Positions 15,810 through 25,128 are shown, counted from the first letter of the stretch. The stretch: DNA of 64,000 bases from Streptomyces sp. CBMA152 (GCF_014596475.1 NZ_MECJ01000002.1:1-64000); one strand, 5' to 3'. Made by a program: numbers and translations. Notes: generated by a model from the sequence alone, not told the origin.

Positions 15810-16205
15810 ATGCCCCTGCGCTGGGAAGCATTCCTCGACCACGTAGTGGAGCGCGGCCAATACGGGAACCGGGCCGAAGCAGAGCGCGCGGCGCGGGTCG
15901 TGCTCGCCCTGCTGGGCGCCCATATGGTCGGCGAGGTGCGCGCCCACTTGGCGGCGCGCCTGCCGGAAGCCTTCGCGCTGATCCTCCTCAACCCGCTGCA
16001 GAGCGCCGAACCGCTCTCCCCGGAGCGATTCGTGCGCGCGACGGCGGCCTGGATCGAAGGGGCCACCGAAAGAACCGCGGCCTGGGATGTGAGCGCCGTC
16101 CTCAGCACGGTCGCCGACGCGGCCGGTGACGACCTGCTGGAGCAGATCCTGCTCCAGCTCCCGGCGGGCTACGACCTCCTCTTCGGCCGCCCCCAGCTGA
16201 CCTGA
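15810..16205 (+). CDS. DUF2267 protein 1
   Basis: A 131-residue all-helical protein. It shows the DUF2267 pattern: RAEAERAARVVLALLGAHMVGEVRAHLAARLPEAFA near the N-terminus and LLEQILLQLPAGYDLLFG at the end. The ribosome-binding site GGGAGG precedes ATG. It follows hsp18 by about 100 bp, and a paralog follows 71 bp later; the pair shares the ending LLxRIL-QLPxGYxLLFGR. DUF2267 genes in Streptomyces often occur beside hsp18-like and redox-stress genes, which suggests a stress role. The molecular function is unknown. Confidence 0.85.
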   Translation: MPLRWEAFLDHVVERGQYGNRAEAERAARVVLALLGAHMVGEVRAHLAARLPEAFALILLNPLQSAEPLSPERFVRATAAWIEGATERTAAWDVSAVLSTVADAAGDDLLEQILLQLPAGYDLLFGRPQLT

Positions 16206-16276
16206 CCACCACACACCCTGCGGTCTCCGGGCCCCGTGGCTGTCGGTGACCGCGACGAGAGAAAGGCGATCTCCCC

Positions 16277-16714
16277 ATGACGCGCGACCAGCGGGCGCCG
16301 GGGCAGCACGTGCCCGTGATGACGTACGAGCAGATGCTGGAGACAGTCCGCTACGAAGGCGCCTACCCCACCCGGGAACGGGCCGAGGAGGCCATCCGCC
16401 TGGTCCTCGCAGGATTCGGACGCCAGCTGACGGGAGACGAACGCGTCGAACTGGCCGCCCGCCTGCCCTTTGAGGCCGCACGCATCCTCACCGCACAGAT
16501 CCCCGCCATCCGGCCCCTCACCGGCTGGGCCTTCGTCAAGGATCTCGCCACCCGCTCCGGCGCCCCGATGGGAGCCACCCGCTGGGACACCGGCTCCGTC
16601 CTCCACGCCGTCGCAGCCCTGGCCGGCCCCGACCTCCTCACCCGCATCCTGCACCAGCTCCCCTCCGGCTACGCCCTGCTGTTCGGCCGCGCCGAACTCG
16701 CCAGCGCCGCCTAG
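16277..16714 (+). CDS. DUF2267 protein 2
   Basis: A 145-residue paralog of the preceding gene: MTYEQMLETVRYEGAYPTRE, ERAEEAIRLVLAGFGRQL, ERVELAARLPFEAARIL and ending LHQLPSGYALLFGRAE. It arose by local duplication, then diverged. All-helical, cytosolic, no catalytic motif. It probably shares a transcript with hsp18 and the first copy, because spacing is short and no terminator was seen between them. Confidence 0.85.
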   Translation: MTRDQRAPGQHVPVMTYEQMLETVRYEGAYPTRERAEEAIRLVLAGFGRQLTGDERVELAARLPFEAARILTAQIPAIRPLTGWAFVKDLATRSGAPMGATRWDTGSVLHAVAALAGPDLLTRILHQLPSGYALLFGRAELASAA

Positions 16715-16885
16715 GCCGCCCGGGCCGTCCCGGACCCGGGTGTGGGACGGCGGGACGGGTGCGGGACGGCGGGACGCCCCGCGCGGATCGCTAGGTTTCC
16801 GTTGTCGCCGTCCGGTGCGACACCTGCTGCGGGGGAACGGTCCGATGGCGCGATCCCCCTTCGACACCTCTTCGGGAACACTCAC

Positions 16886-17419
16886 ATGCGCATGCGCTCT
16901 GCCGTCGTGGCCTCCCTCGCCGCGACCGTCGCCGCCCTCGGCACCCTGGTGACCGCCGCCCCGGCCCAGGCGGCCCCGCACCCCAACGTGACGATCAACA
17001 TCGCCGACAGCTACTGCCTGGACATCCCGAACAGCAACGCGTTCAACGGGCAGGTCGTCCAGCAGTGGCCGTGCAACGGCACCAACGCCCAGCAGTGGAA
17101 CATCCTCGACGCCGGCGCCAGCCACTTCAAGATCCAGAGCGCTGCGTGGCCGTCCTTCTGCCTGAACAACTGGAGCGGCGGCAACACCACCGGCGACTAC
17201 ATCAAGCTCTACAACAACTGCGACAGCCCCGACGCGGCCTTCAACATCGTCGGCAACGACGGGGGCAGCAACTACATCCGGTTCCAGCCGATGAAGGCGA
17301 CCAGCAGCTGCGTCAACATGTGGGGCGGCCAGACCCAGGGTGCGGTCGCGCGCCTGTACCCCTGCAGCGAAGACGCCCCCAACGCGCGCTTCCGCCTGTG
17401 GATGTCCGGCACCATCTAG
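16886..17419 (+). CDS. Secreted ricin-type (beta-trefoil) lectin-like protein
   Basis: A 177-residue exported protein. A Sec signal peptide covers about residues 1-31 (MRMRSAVVASLAATVAALG, cleavage after AQA). The mature part is one beta-trefoil: YCLDIPNS...GQVVQQWPCNGTNAQQWNIL, then a second unit (CLNNWSGG...LYNNC) and a third (SSCVNMWGG...LYPCSEDAPNARFRLW). QxW motifs and paired cysteines are conserved. No catalytic domain is attached, so it is a stand-alone carbohydrate-binding protein. It ends close to two competing hairpins that separate it from the convergent aldehyde dehydrogenase. Confidence 0.85.
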   Translation: MRMRSAVVASLAATVAALGTLVTAAPAQAAPHPNVTINIADSYCLDIPNSNAFNGQVVQQWPCNGTNAQQWNILDAGASHFKIQSAAWPSFCLNNWSGGNTTGDYIKLYNNCDSPDAAFNIVGNDGGSNYIRFQPMKATSSCVNMWGGQTQGAVARLYPCSEDAPNARFRLWMSGTI

Positions 17420-17464
17420 CCTCGCCGTTTCACTCGGGTACGGCTGTACGTGCGGCGGAAAAAC

Positions 17465-17565
17465 GAAAGTGCCTTCCTGACCTGGGACGATGAACCTCGC
17501 TGAGAGATTCTGTCGGCCCAGGCGGAGGGCACTTTCTCCGTTGACGGGTAAAAGCCCAGGTCAGG
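17465..17565. terminator. Overlapping alternative hairpins between convergent genes
   Basis: GAAAGTGCC (17465-17473) pairs with GGCACTTTC (17528-17536), with an inner CCTGGG/CCCAGG helix. The overlapping CCTGACCTGGG (17476-17486) can instead pair with CCCAGGTCAGG (17555-17565), which is followed by TTTTCTT. The two folds are mutually exclusive. Most simply this is a bidirectional terminator for the lectin and the aldehyde dehydrogenase. Terminal repeats of a lost transposon are an alternative. Confidence 0.6.
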
Positions 17566-17582
17566 CGCCTTTTCTTGTGCCC

Positions 17583-19106
17583 TTAGAAGAAGCCCAGCTT
17601 CTTCGCCGAGTAGCTCACCAGCAAGTTCTTCGTCTGCTGATAGTGATCCAGCATCATCTTGTGGTTCTCCCGTCCGATCCCCGACTGCTTGTAGCCGCCG
17701 AAGGCGGCGTGGGCGGGGTACGCGTGGTAGCAGTTGGTCCAGACTCGGCCTGCCTGGATGGCGCGGCCCGCTCGGTACGCCTGGCTGCCGTCGCGGGTCC
17801 AGACGCCGGCGCCGAGGCCGTACAGGGTGTCGTTCGCCGTGCGGATCGCGTCGTCGAAGTCCGTGAAGGACGTCACCGCGACGACCGGGCCGAAGATCTC
17901 CTCCTGGAAGATCCGCATGCGGTTGTCGCCCTCGAAGATGGTGGGCTGGACGTAGTAGCCGCCCGCCATCTCCCCGTCGTACTCGATGCGCTGACCACCC
18001 GTCAGGATCTTCGCGCCCTCCTGCTGGCCGATGTCCAGATAGGAGAGGATCTTCTGGAGCTGGTCGTTGGAGGCCTGCGCGCCGATCATCGTGTCGGTGT
18101 CCAGCGGGTGGCCCGCCACGATGGCCTCGGTGCGGGCGATGCCCGCGTCCAGGAACTCGCCGTAGTGGCCGCGCTGGATCAGGGCGCGGGACGGACACGT
18201 ACAGACTTCGCCCTGGTTGAGGGCGAACATCGTGAAGCCCTCAAGGGCCTTGTCGCGGAAGTCGTCGTCCGCGGACCAGACGTCGTCGAAGAAGATGTTG
18301 GGGGACTTCCCGCCGAGTTCGAGCGTCACCGGGCGGATGTTCTCCGACGCGTACTGCATGATCAGGCGGCCCGTCGTCGTCTCGCCGGTGAACGCGATCT
18401 TCGCCACCCGCGGGCTCGACGCCAGCGGCTTGCCCGCCTCCACGCCGAAGCCGTTGACGATGTTCACCACGCCCGGCGGGATGAGGTCGGCGACCAGGCC
18501 GAGCCATACGTGTACCGACGCCGGGGTCTGCTCCGCGGGCTTCAGGACCACCGCGTTGCCCGCCGCGAGGGCCGGGGCCAGTTTCCATGTGGCCATGAGG
18601 ATGGGGAAGTTCCACGGGATGATCTGGCCGACGACACCGAGCGGCTCGTGGAAGTGGTACGCGACGGTGTCCTCGTCGACCTGGCTCAGCGAGCCCTCCT
18701 GTGCGCGCAGCGCGCCCGCGAAGTAGCGGAAGTGGTCGATCGCCAGCGGGATGTCGGCGGCCAGCGTCTCACGGACCGGCTTGCCGTTCTCCCAGCTCTC
18801 CGCGACCGCCAGCTCCTCCAGATGCGCCTCCATCCGGTCGGCGATCCTGTTGAGGATGTTGGCGCGCTCGGTCGGGGCGGTCCGGCCCCACGCGGGCGCC
18901 GCCGCGTGGGCCGCGTCGAGGGCGCGTTCCACGTCCTCCGCCGTACCCCGGGCGATCTCGGTGAAGGGTCGGCCGTTGATCGGGCTCGGGTTCTCGAAGT
19001 ACTGGCCGCCGGCCGGCGGTACGTACTCGCCGCCGATGAAGTGGTCGTAGCGGGACTGGTACGTGACGATCGCGCCCTCGGTGCCGGGCGCTGCGTAACG
19101 GGTCAT
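17583..19106 (-). CDS. NAD-dependent aldehyde dehydrogenase (ExaC/AldB type)
   Basis: A 507-residue cytosolic enzyme oxidising small aldehydes such as acetaldehyde to acids. It contains the cofactor-binding [22 protein letters not shown], the general-base motif [12 protein letters not shown], and the catalytic cysteine in [14 protein letters not shown], plus ending [18 protein letters not shown]. Length and motifs are complete. A GAF-domain activator of the AcoR group lies directly upstream on the same strand with 131 bp between, the usual arrangement for ethanol or acetoin breakdown. A fragment of a second copy persists at 9248-9315. Confidence 0.95.
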   Translation of the reverse strand: MTRYAAPGTEGAIVTYQSRYDHFIGGEYVPPAGGQYFENPSPINGRPFTEIARGTAEDVERALDAAHAAAPAWGRTAPTERANILNRIADRMEAHLEELAVAESWENGKPVRETLAADIPLAIDHFRYFAGALRAQEGSLSQVDEDTVAYHFHEPLGVVGQIIPWNFPILMATWKLAPALAAGNAVVLKPAEQTPASVHVWLGLVADLIPPGVVNIVNGFGVEAGKPLASSPRVAKIAFTGETTTGRLIMQYASENIRPVTLELGGKSPNIFFDDVWSADDDFRDKALEGFTMFALNQGEVCTCPSRALIQRGHYGEFLDAGIARTEAIVAGHPLDTDTMIGAQASNDQLQKILSYLDIGQQEGAKILTGGQRIEYDGEMAGGYYVQPTIFEGDNRMRIFQEEIFGPVVAVTSFTDFDDAIRTANDTLYGLGAGVWTRDGSQAYRAGRAIQAGRVWTNCYHAYPAHAAFGGYKQSGIGRENHKMMLDHYQQTKNLLVSYSAKKLGFF

Positions 19107-19237
19107 CTCCGTGGCCTCCCTCCGGCGCCACCCGCCCTCGGACGGCGCTCGGTGCGGAGGTTAGGCCCCCGGACGTTGCGGCTCCGTTGCGATGAGGGCC
19201 GACGTGGATGGTCGCCCGGGACGACCGACAGCGATCG

Positions 19238-20458
19238 TCAGTTGTCCGTCGTCTCCCGCAGTGCCCGCCACGCCGTCCGGTCCTCCGCACCCCACGGGCT
19301 GCGCGCCCAGTCGGCGAGCAGGCCCGGGTCGGCGCGTTCGATCAGTGCCGCCCGCAACTGACCGGCCAGCCGGGTCCGCATCCGTACGATCGCGGGCGCC
19401 TGTGACCCGGGGAGCAGCGGGCCCGCGTACGCGTTCATCGCCGCCGCGACCGCGCCCGAGCCGAGGCGGCGCGCCACCGTGTCGAAGTCGGCGTCGACCG
19501 GGAGGGCCAGCCGGTAGGGGCGCGAGCGCAGCAGGTCGGGGCCCAGGAGGCGGCGCAGCCGGGAGAGCTCGGCGCGGATCGTCACGGGGGTCACCGACTC
19601 GTCCTCGTACAGATCGACCAGGAGCTGATCACCCGTCAGGCCCTCGGGGTGGCAGGTGAGCAGTACCAGGAGCTCGCTGTGACGGCGGCTGAGACGGACC
19701 TTGCGGCCTTCGGCCACCAGGAGCGCCTCGTCGCGGCCGAGGGCGCTCAGGCCGAGCGCGGTGCCGGTGGGCGGCGGGGCGAGCAGGGCGAGTTCCGCCT
19801 CCGCCGCGCGGGCCACCGCCTGCACGAACGCCAGGCTGTGCGGATGCGCGAGACCGTCGCCGCCGGTGATGTCGACGGCCCCGAGCAGCCGTCCCGTACG
19901 CGGATCGTGCAGCGGCGCCGCCGCGCATGTCCATGGGTGCACCGGGCGCCGGAAGTGCTCGGCGGCGAAGACCTGTACGGGCCGGTCCTCGGTCAGCGCG
20001 GTCCCGGGGGCGTTGGTGCCGACGGCGGACTCCGCCCAGCGGGCGCCCGGCACGAAGTTCATCCGGTCCGCCTTGCGCCGGGTCCCGGGGTGTCCGTCGA
20101 CCCAGAGCAGCCGGCCCTGCGCGTCGCAGACGGCGACCAGATGCTCGCCGTCTCGGGCGTACGCGCCCATCAGTTCCCTGATCACCGGCATCGCCCGGGC
20201 CAGCGGGTGTCCGTCGCGGTACGCGGCCAGCTCGTCCTCACCCAGCTCCACGCGCGCGGTCCCGTCCGGGCACACGCGGGCCCGTGCCGAGCGCTGCCAG
20301 GACGCCGCCACCAGCGGTCGTACGGGCCGGACCACCCGCCCCGCCGAGGTGAACGCGTCATGGGCGCGGCGCAGCGCACCCGTGCGTTCGGCGGGATCGG
20401 CCCCGGCTTCGAGGGCGACCCAGGACTCGTACCGCGAGTCATACCGCGTATCGGTCAA
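19238..20458 (-). CDS. GAF-domain transcriptional regulator (AcoR-like N-terminus)
   Basis: A 406-residue regulator. TTG at 20458 is chosen because GGAGG lies 5 bp upstream; longer readings overlap the neighbouring gene. The N-terminal half is the sensor type of AcoR activators (RPLVAASWQRSARARV, then a GAF domain with VCDAQGRLLWVDG, WAESAVGTNAPGTAL, DPRTGRLLGAVDITGG). There is no AAA+ sigma-54 domain. The C-terminal third has a winged-helix-like segment (LTGDQLLVDLYEDESVTPVTIRAELSRLRRLLG). It most likely senses a substrate of the adjacent aldehyde dehydrogenase and activates that gene. Confidence 0.88.
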   Translation of the reverse strand: MTDTRYDSRYESWVALEAGADPAERTGALRRAHDAFTSAGRVVRPVRPLVAASWQRSARARVCPDGTARVELGEDELAAYRDGHPLARAMPVIRELMGAYARDGEHLVAVCDAQGRLLWVDGHPGTRRKADRMNFVPGARWAESAVGTNAPGTALTEDRPVQVFAAEHFRRPVHPWTCAAAPLHDPRTGRLLGAVDITGGDGLAHPHSLAFVQAVARAAEAELALLAPPPTGTALGLSALGRDEALLVAEGRKVRLSRRHSELLVLLTCHPEGLTGDQLLVDLYEDESVTPVTIRAELSRLRRLLGPDLLRSRPYRLALPVDADFDTVARRLGSGAVAAAMNAYAGPLLPGSQAPAIVRMRTRLAGQLRAALIERADPGLLADWARSPWGAEDRTAWRALRETTDN

Positions 20459-20612
20459 CTGGGCCTCCAGAAGGGCGGGGTGCGCTGCGACCGGTCCATC
20501 GTCGGCCTGCGTCGAACACCCGGCAAGGCACCTCGCACGCGCCTGGCCGATTGCCGCCCGTGCCCCGGGGCGACCGGCTCGGTGGAGCACCGGCCGCCCT
20601 GGGGTTCGCGCG

Positions 20613-21059
20613 CTACTCCTCGTCGAGCGGACGCACGAACTCCAGCGTCCACGTCTCCTGGAAGTCAGGCTTCGGCGGGACGAACTCGATCTGCGCACCG
20701 CGATGCCCGGCGCGCATGGCGAGACCCTTGTCCGAGAGGATCTTCACACCGCCGATGACGTGCTCGAACGTGAACTTGGCCCACTCCTCGCGCGGCACCG
20801 CGTTGACGAAGAGCTTGTCCTGGGGGCTCACGAGACCCGCTGCGTCGTGCTGGGCGAGATGGATCACATACGGCGCCCCCGGCACGGGCTCGACGGGCTC
20901 GATGATCCATTCCTGCTCGATCGGGAGCGGGTTGAGCCGGTCGGTGATGACGGGGGCGCCGTGCTCGACGGCGTACTCGGTAGCCGTCACCACAGAGGAG
21001 GGGCCGATGATGTGTGCGTGGATCTTGTAGATACCAGGTCGTACCGGGACGGGAGGCAT
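20613..21059 (-). CDS. I66-type serine protease inhibitor-like protein
   Basis: A 148-residue protein starting MPPVPVRPGIYKIHAHIIG. Beta-rich periodicity with ITDRLNPLPIEQEWIIEPV, PYVIHLAQHDAAG and IEFVPPKPDFQETWTLEFV resembles the beta-trefoil inhibitors of family I66 (mushroom cospin relatives), which are also annotated in actinomycetes. It has no signal peptide, so it would act in the cytosol unless released otherwise. It stands apart from the GAF regulator by 154 bp. Inhibitory activity is not established by sequence and the family assignment is moderate. Confidence 0.55.
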   Translation of the reverse strand: MPPVPVRPGIYKIHAHIIGPSSVVTATEYAVEHGAPVITDRLNPLPIEQEWIIEPVEPVPGAPYVIHLAQHDAAGLVSPQDKLFVNAVPREEWAKFTFEHVIGGVKILSDKGLAMRAGHRGAQIEFVPPKPDFQETWTLEFVRPLDEE

Positions 21060-21251
21060 ACGGAGAATTCCTCTCTCGCGGTTCGCTTCACTGGTGTGGT
21101 CAGTTCCACCAGTGCACGCCCAACCTCACCTCATGGGTCACCGCATCAACAGGGCGCGATACCGCCAAGTCGGTACGGCCCGGACTGATCGGTCATAGGT
21201 GCGAATCTTGACGCCGAGGGGGCGGAGTACGTACCCGTCGGGCGCGTCGGA

Positions 21252-21827
21252 TCACGCGAAGTTGACGAGGCGGATGTAGCGCACCCAGTCCCAGTTCGGC
21301 CCCGGGTCGGTGTGGTCGGTGCCGGGGACCTGGTAGTGGCCGATGATGTGCTCGCGGTCCTTGGGAATGCCGTACCGGTCGCAGACGGACGCGGTGAGCC
21401 TGGCCGACTGCTCGTACAGGGCGTCCGTGAAGTACGCGGGCTGGTCCACCCACCCCTCGTGCTCGATGCCGACACTGCGCGTGTTGTAGTCCCAGTTCCC
21501 GGCGTGCCAGGCGATGTTCTGCTCGCGCACCATCTGCGCCACATATCCGTCGGCGGAGCGGACCACATAGTGGGCGGAGACCTTCTTGGTGCGGTTCTGG
21601 AAGATCCCCAGCGTCGGCGCGAACGCCTCCTGGGTCACATGGATGATCACGTATTCGATCGGATACGTCCCGGGCCGCCCGGACGCCGTGTAGTTGGAGG
21701 GCGATGCCGCGACCCAGTGCGCACCCGGGTAGTCGGTGTCCCCGGCGGCCTCGGCGCGGGTCGCGGGGAACAGCATGCCCGCGGCCGCGCTGGCGGCCGC
21801 GCCCTGGAGGAGTCTTCTGCGGTTCAC
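21252..21827 (-). CDS. Tat-exported N-acetylmuramoyl-L-alanine amidase
   Basis: A 191-residue zinc amidase (Amidase_2/PGRP fold) that cleaves the bond between muramic acid and the peptide stem. The N-terminus MNRRRLLQGAAASAAAGMLF carries a twin-arginine signal with likely cleavage after AEA. Zinc ligands are seen as IIHVT (His), IAWHAG (His) and HIIGHYQVPGTDHTDPGPNWDW, the typical ending with His/Asp. The short single-domain form resembles Streptomyces amidases used in wall turnover. Upstream, the opposite strand carries an unrelated single-pass protein. Confidence 0.93.
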   Translation of the reverse strand: MNRRRLLQGAAASAAAGMLFPATRAEAAGDTDYPGAHWVAASPSNYTASGRPGTYPIEYVIIHVTQEAFAPTLGIFQNRTKKVSAHYVVRSADGYVAQMVREQNIAWHAGNWDYNTRSVGIEHEGWVDQPAYFTDALYEQSARLTASVCDRYGIPKDREHIIGHYQVPGTDHTDPGPNWDWVRYIRLVNFA

Positions 21828-22056
21828 GGGAAACGGTGCTCCTGTACGTAGATCGTCGGCGTCGATGGACGTCGATCGTCTCGTTCAACCGGCAAAAACC
21901 TGGCCGAGGTTACGGTACGGGCCACCGAACGCGGGACGGAAGACTCGGCGCGCCTCACGGACGCGCGCGCCGCGACGCGCGGTGCGGCTGACCGACTTTG
22001 GCGTAACTGCCGTGCAGGGGTGGCGAGATGACCGATTCGGGCCGACTCTGGTGGCT

Positions 22057-22587
22057 ATGGTCACGCCGCCCGTACCGCCACGCCCACCGGGGCCGCCGCC
22101 CCCGTCCGGCGGGGGCTTCGGTCCTCCTGCCTGGGAGCCGCCGTCTTCACCGCCACTTCCACCGTCGCCGGGTGCGGGCGGCCGCAAGGGCGTCTTCATA
22201 CTGCTCGGCATCATGGTGGCCGCCGCAGCGGTCGTCGCGGTGGTGCTGGTGGTGAACGGCAAGAGTGGTGGGTCGGGCGGTAAGTCGACGCGGAGTCCTT
22301 CGCCGACGGCGACCGGGTCCGCGACCCCGAATCCGACGCCTTCGCTGAGTCTGCCGAGCGTGCTCCCGTCGGGGTTCCCCTCCGACCTGCCGTCGACGCT
22401 TCCGTCGGAGCTGCCGAGCGACTTCCCGAGCGATCTGCTCCCCAGCGACCTCCCCAGTGACTTCCCGAGCGGCCTGCCCACCGCGCTCCCGGGCGACATA
22501 CTGCCCTCGGCGGCCGACGAGGGCGGCGACGAGCTGCCCTTCTACGAGCTTCAGGCGGGCGCGGTCCTTGGGGGCCATCAGGAATAG
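22057..22587 (+). CDS. Single-pass membrane protein with Pro-rich and PSDLPS-repeat tails
   Basis: A 176-residue protein. Residues 1-48 are Pro/Gly-rich (VPPRPPGPPPPSGGG), 50-71 form one transmembrane helix (GVFILLGIMVAAAAVVAVVLVV), and the outside part is Ser/Pro/Thr-rich with hexapeptide repeats of the type P-S-D-L/F-P-S. Such proteins are common and undefined in Streptomyces. The repeats predict an extended, wall-spanning stalk. No enzymatic domain is present. The ATG start is plausible but lacks a strong ribosome-binding site. Confidence 0.65.
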   Translation: MVTPPVPPRPPGPPPPSGGGFGPPAWEPPSSPPLPPSPGAGGRKGVFILLGIMVAAAAVVAVVLVVNGKSGGSGGKSTRSPSPTATGSATPNPTPSLSLPSVLPSGFPSDLPSTLPSELPSDFPSDLLPSDLPSDFPSGLPTALPGDILPSAADEGGDELPFYELQAGAVLGGHQE

Positions 22588-22672
22588 GGCGCCCGTCCCG
22601 GCCGCACCGGCCGACAACCCGTGGGCGGCTCTGCTCGGCACGCAGCCCCACCGGCCCTGAGTACTGCAGGCC

Positions 22673-23527
22673 TCAGCGCGCGACCGTTCGCGCGATCGTC
22701 GCTTGGCCGCCGACCCGGATTCGGTGCTCCACACCGTCGTGGTGAACGGTTGCTGTGATGGTCGACGGGCAGCCGAGGTGGTCGCCCATGTCGACGACGA
22801 GGCGGTCCGTACCGGATCCGGCCGCGTGTGCGGCCAGGCAGGCGGTGCTGTTGGCGTTGGCGATGTCCTCGGGGACTCCGATCGACGGCGCGAACATCCG
22901 GGCTGCCGCCCGGCCGTGCCGGTCCGGGAGCGAGTAGGCGTAGCAGCCCAGCAGACCGTGGCGGTCGCAGGCTGCGCGCAGCAGGGTGAAGTCCGGGGTG
23001 AGTTCGGCCAGTACGGCGCGGGACCGGACGGGCAGCAGAAGCCTCGGCCGCCCGTTCGACGCCACGCAGGCGTCCCCGGCGACTGCGTCCTCGGGCAGTC
23101 CGAGGCCGTGTGCGACCGCCTCCAGTTCGGGCCGTCGGACGTCGCTCAGGCTGACCGGGCCTGGATCGAACGATGCTGTCAGGCTGTCACCGTTTCGGGT
23201 GGCCCGGCCGTCGAAGCTGCGGTAGGTCGTCCGCAGGACGGCGCGGTAGTCGTCGCCGCCGTCACGTTCGGCGAGCAGCGCGAGGGCGGCGACGGTGCCG
23301 TGGCCGCAGGCGGGCAGTTCGCCTGCGGTGGTGAAGAACCGGAGGGTGTACGAGGGATGGCCGTGCTCGGTTCCGGTCGCACGGAGGAAGACGGCGTGCG
23401 ATGTTCCCAACTCCGCGGGAATGCGGCATCGTTCCTCGTCGGTCAGCGGCGCGTCGTCCAGAACGGCGGTCGGGCTGCCACCCCTGCGCTGACGCTGACA
23501 CGCGTCGACGATCGCTACCTCGGGCAT
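22673..23527 (-). CDS. PhzF-family isomerase/epimerase
   Basis: A 284-residue PhzF/DapF-fold protein. Characteristic positions are the catalytic-type Glu in TDEERCRIPAELGTSHAVFL, then YTLRFFTTAGELPACGHGTVAALALL, and ARMFAPSIGVPEDIANANSTACLAAH at the second half. Members isomerise small carboxylic acids; substrates vary widely. Its ATG lies inside the end of nadC (13-bp overlap), so the two are translated together. Pairing with nadC suggests a job around quinolinate or another pyridine or anthranilate-like acid, but this is inferred. Confidence 0.9.
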   Translation of the reverse strand: MPEVAIVDACQRQRRGGSPTAVLDDAPLTDEERCRIPAELGTSHAVFLRATGTEHGHPSYTLRFFTTAGELPACGHGTVAALALLAERDGGDDYRAVLRTTYRSFDGRATRNGDSLTASFDPGPVSLSDVRRPELEAVAHGLGLPEDAVAGDACVASNGRPRLLLPVRSRAVLAELTPDFTLLRAACDRHGLLGCYAYSLPDRHGRAAARMFAPSIGVPEDIANANSTACLAAHAAGSGTDRLVVDMGDHLGCPSTITATVHHDGVEHRIRVGGQATIARTVAR

Positions 23528-24414
23528 GGCACCGGGCCGGTGGTCAGCAGCATCGTCAGGTCGAGTGCGGGCGCGCTGTGTGTCAACGCTCCGACCGAGA
23601 TGAGGTCGACGCCCGTTTCGGCGATGGCACGGACACTGTCCAGGCGGACGGTGCCCGAGGCCTCCAGCAGGATCCGGGGAGCGTCGGTCCGTCCGGCCCG
23701 GATCTTCACCACCTGCTCGATGTCGGCCAACGGCATGTTGTCGAGCATGATCCAGCGGGCCCCGGCATCGAGCGCCTCAGCGGCTTCCGCCACGGTCTGC
23801 ACCTCGACATCGACCTCCACCGTCTGCCCGGTACGCACCATCCCGTGGCGGACCGCCTCGATCGCTGCGGTCACCCCGCCCGCCGCGGCGATGTGGTTCT
23901 CCTTGAGCAGGACCATCGCCGCGAGGTCGAGCCGGTGGTTGCGGCCACCGCCGACGGTCACCGCGTACTTGTCGAGGGCACGCAGGCCCGGTGCCGTCTT
24001 GCGGGTGTCCAGAATGCGGGTCTCGGTCGCGGCCACGGCCTGGACGTAGCGGTCGGTCAGTGTCGCGATGCCGCACAGGCGCTGCAGGAAGTTCAGCGCC
24101 GTGCGCTCGCCGGTGATCAGGCTGCGCGCCGGGCCGGACAGGCGCAACACGACGTCGCCGTCGGTCAGCCGGGCCCCGTCGGCGACGCTCGCCTCGATCT
24201 CGATCTCGACCTCGGGATCGACCTGCGCGAAGACCTCGGCGACCACGGGGAGGCCGGCGGCAATGCCACTCTGCCGGGTGCGGACTTCGGCCGTGGCCGC
24301 CAGGCCTTCGGGAACACTCCACGCGGTGGTGATGTCGTTCCCCGAGGCGTCCTCGGCCAGGGCGACGGCGACGGCGGTTCGTCCCGCAGCCGAGGGAAAC
24401 GGTGTCGTGGTCAT
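23515..24414 (-). CDS. nadC: Nicotinate-nucleotide pyrophosphorylase (quinolinate phosphoribosyltransferase)
   Basis: A 299-residue enzyme forming nicotinate mononucleotide from quinolinate and PRPP. Motifs: ALAEDASGNDITT, GERTALNFLQRLCGIATLT, LDTRKTAPGLRALDKYAVTVGGGRNHRLDL, LKENHI, then VDVEVQT, MLDNMP and ISVGALTHS. It is not with nadA/nadB here; instead it overlaps phzF and is divergent from an HxlR regulator. That suggests an accessory, separately controlled copy rather than the housekeeping gene, but the rest of the genome is not visible. Confidence 0.93.
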   Translation of the reverse strand: MTTTPFPSAAGRTAVAVALAEDASGNDITTAWSVPEGLAATAEVRTRQSGIAAGLPVVAEVFAQVDPEVEIEIEASVADGARLTDGDVVLRLSGPARSLITGERTALNFLQRLCGIATLTDRYVQAVAATETRILDTRKTAPGLRALDKYAVTVGGGRNHRLDLAAMVLLKENHIAAAGGVTAAIEAVRHGMVRTGQTVEVDVEVQTVAEAAEALDAGARWIMLDNMPLADIEQVVKIRAGRTDAPRILLEASGTVRLDSVRAIAETGVDLISVGALTHSAPALDLTMLLTTGPVPCPR

Positions 24415-24590
24415 CTGGTCTCCATCTCCGAGTGGGCGTTGAGCCTGGCGGTCACCACCACTGACGCAACTGCAGCGAAGGCAGTGCTCCCAGGCGGTGA
24501 TCGTGGGATTCCGCAGCGCACGGTGCGGGGCGACGCGGATGGGTGGTTGCCACGACGGCCCCCTTCGTTTCGTTTTCCGAAGCGGTCACC

Positions 24591-24619
24591 GATGCTAGCG
24601 TATCGGAATCCGAAGCATC
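24591..24619. promoter_or_regulatory. Candidate HxlR operator between nadC and the HxlR gene
   Basis: GATGCT (24591-24596) and AGCATC (24614-24619) form an inverted repeat around CGGAATCCG, itself a palindrome. It lies in the only local A/T-richer stretch, between the divergent nadC and HxlR genes. The ten bases CGAAGCATCA recur exactly at 25134-25143 within a second inverted repeat. Confidence 0.5.
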
Positions 24620-24644
24620 AACCTTGGAGGCTGGACTCCACGCC

Positions 24645-25013
24645 ATGTCAACTCCCAAGCCCGGCAAGCCAGTTCGTGGTTCGATCACCGGTCGCCCCCT
24701 CATGGCCGCACTCGACCTGTTCGGGCGGCGGTGGAGCCTGCGCATCCTTTGGGAGCTGCGCGGGGGCCCGCTTGGGTTCCGCCCCCTGCAGAAGCAGTGC
24801 GACGACATGTCCTCCAGCGTGATGCGGCAGCGCCTGACCGAACTGCTGGATGCCCACGTGGTTCACCAACTACCCGACAGTCGGTACGAGCTCACTCCAC
24901 TGGGGCGGGATGCCTCCCTCGCACTCGACCCCCTCGTCCAGTGGTCGAAGCGCTGGGCGGCGATGCTCGACCCGCAACCGGCGCACCGCGACAGCGGGCA
25001 GCCCGCCGACTGA
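24645..25013 (+). CDS. HxlR-family transcriptional regulator
   Basis: A 122-residue winged-helix regulator. The HxlR pattern is clear: LDLFGRRWSLRILWELRGGPLGFRPLQKQC, then MSSSVMRQRLTELLDAHVVHQLPDSRYELTPLGRD, ending LVQWSKRWAAML. ATG 24645 is used although GGAGG is about 14 bp upstream; an in-frame TTG next to that site is possible. It is divergent from nadC/phzF and likely controls them and perhaps the downstream carboxymuconolactone-decarboxylase relic and DUF1330 gene, which share part of the operator sequence. Confidence 0.9.
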   Translation: MSTPKPGKPVRGSITGRPLMAALDLFGRRWSLRILWELRGGPLGFRPLQKQCDDMSSSVMRQRLTELLDAHVVHQLPDSRYELTPLGRDASLALDPLVQWSKRWAAMLDPQPAHRDSGQPAD

Positions 25014-25128
25014 CACCCGTGCGGCCTGAGTTGACGGTGCGGCCATGGCCGGGCGCCCTGAATCGGACCCTCGTACCTGTGAACCCGGCCGAGGCGTTCT
25101 GACTTCCACGTCTACTCCTTGCGCTTCT

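Noticed and set aside
17490..19361. Long plus-strand frame opposite the aldehyde dehydrogenase
   Set aside because: Val/Asp/Arg-rich antisense text without motifs; the minus strand has all dehydrogenase motifs.
22600..22672. Possible terminator between the PSDLPS protein and phzF
   Set aside because: Only short, weak GC-rich complementarity; not convincing.
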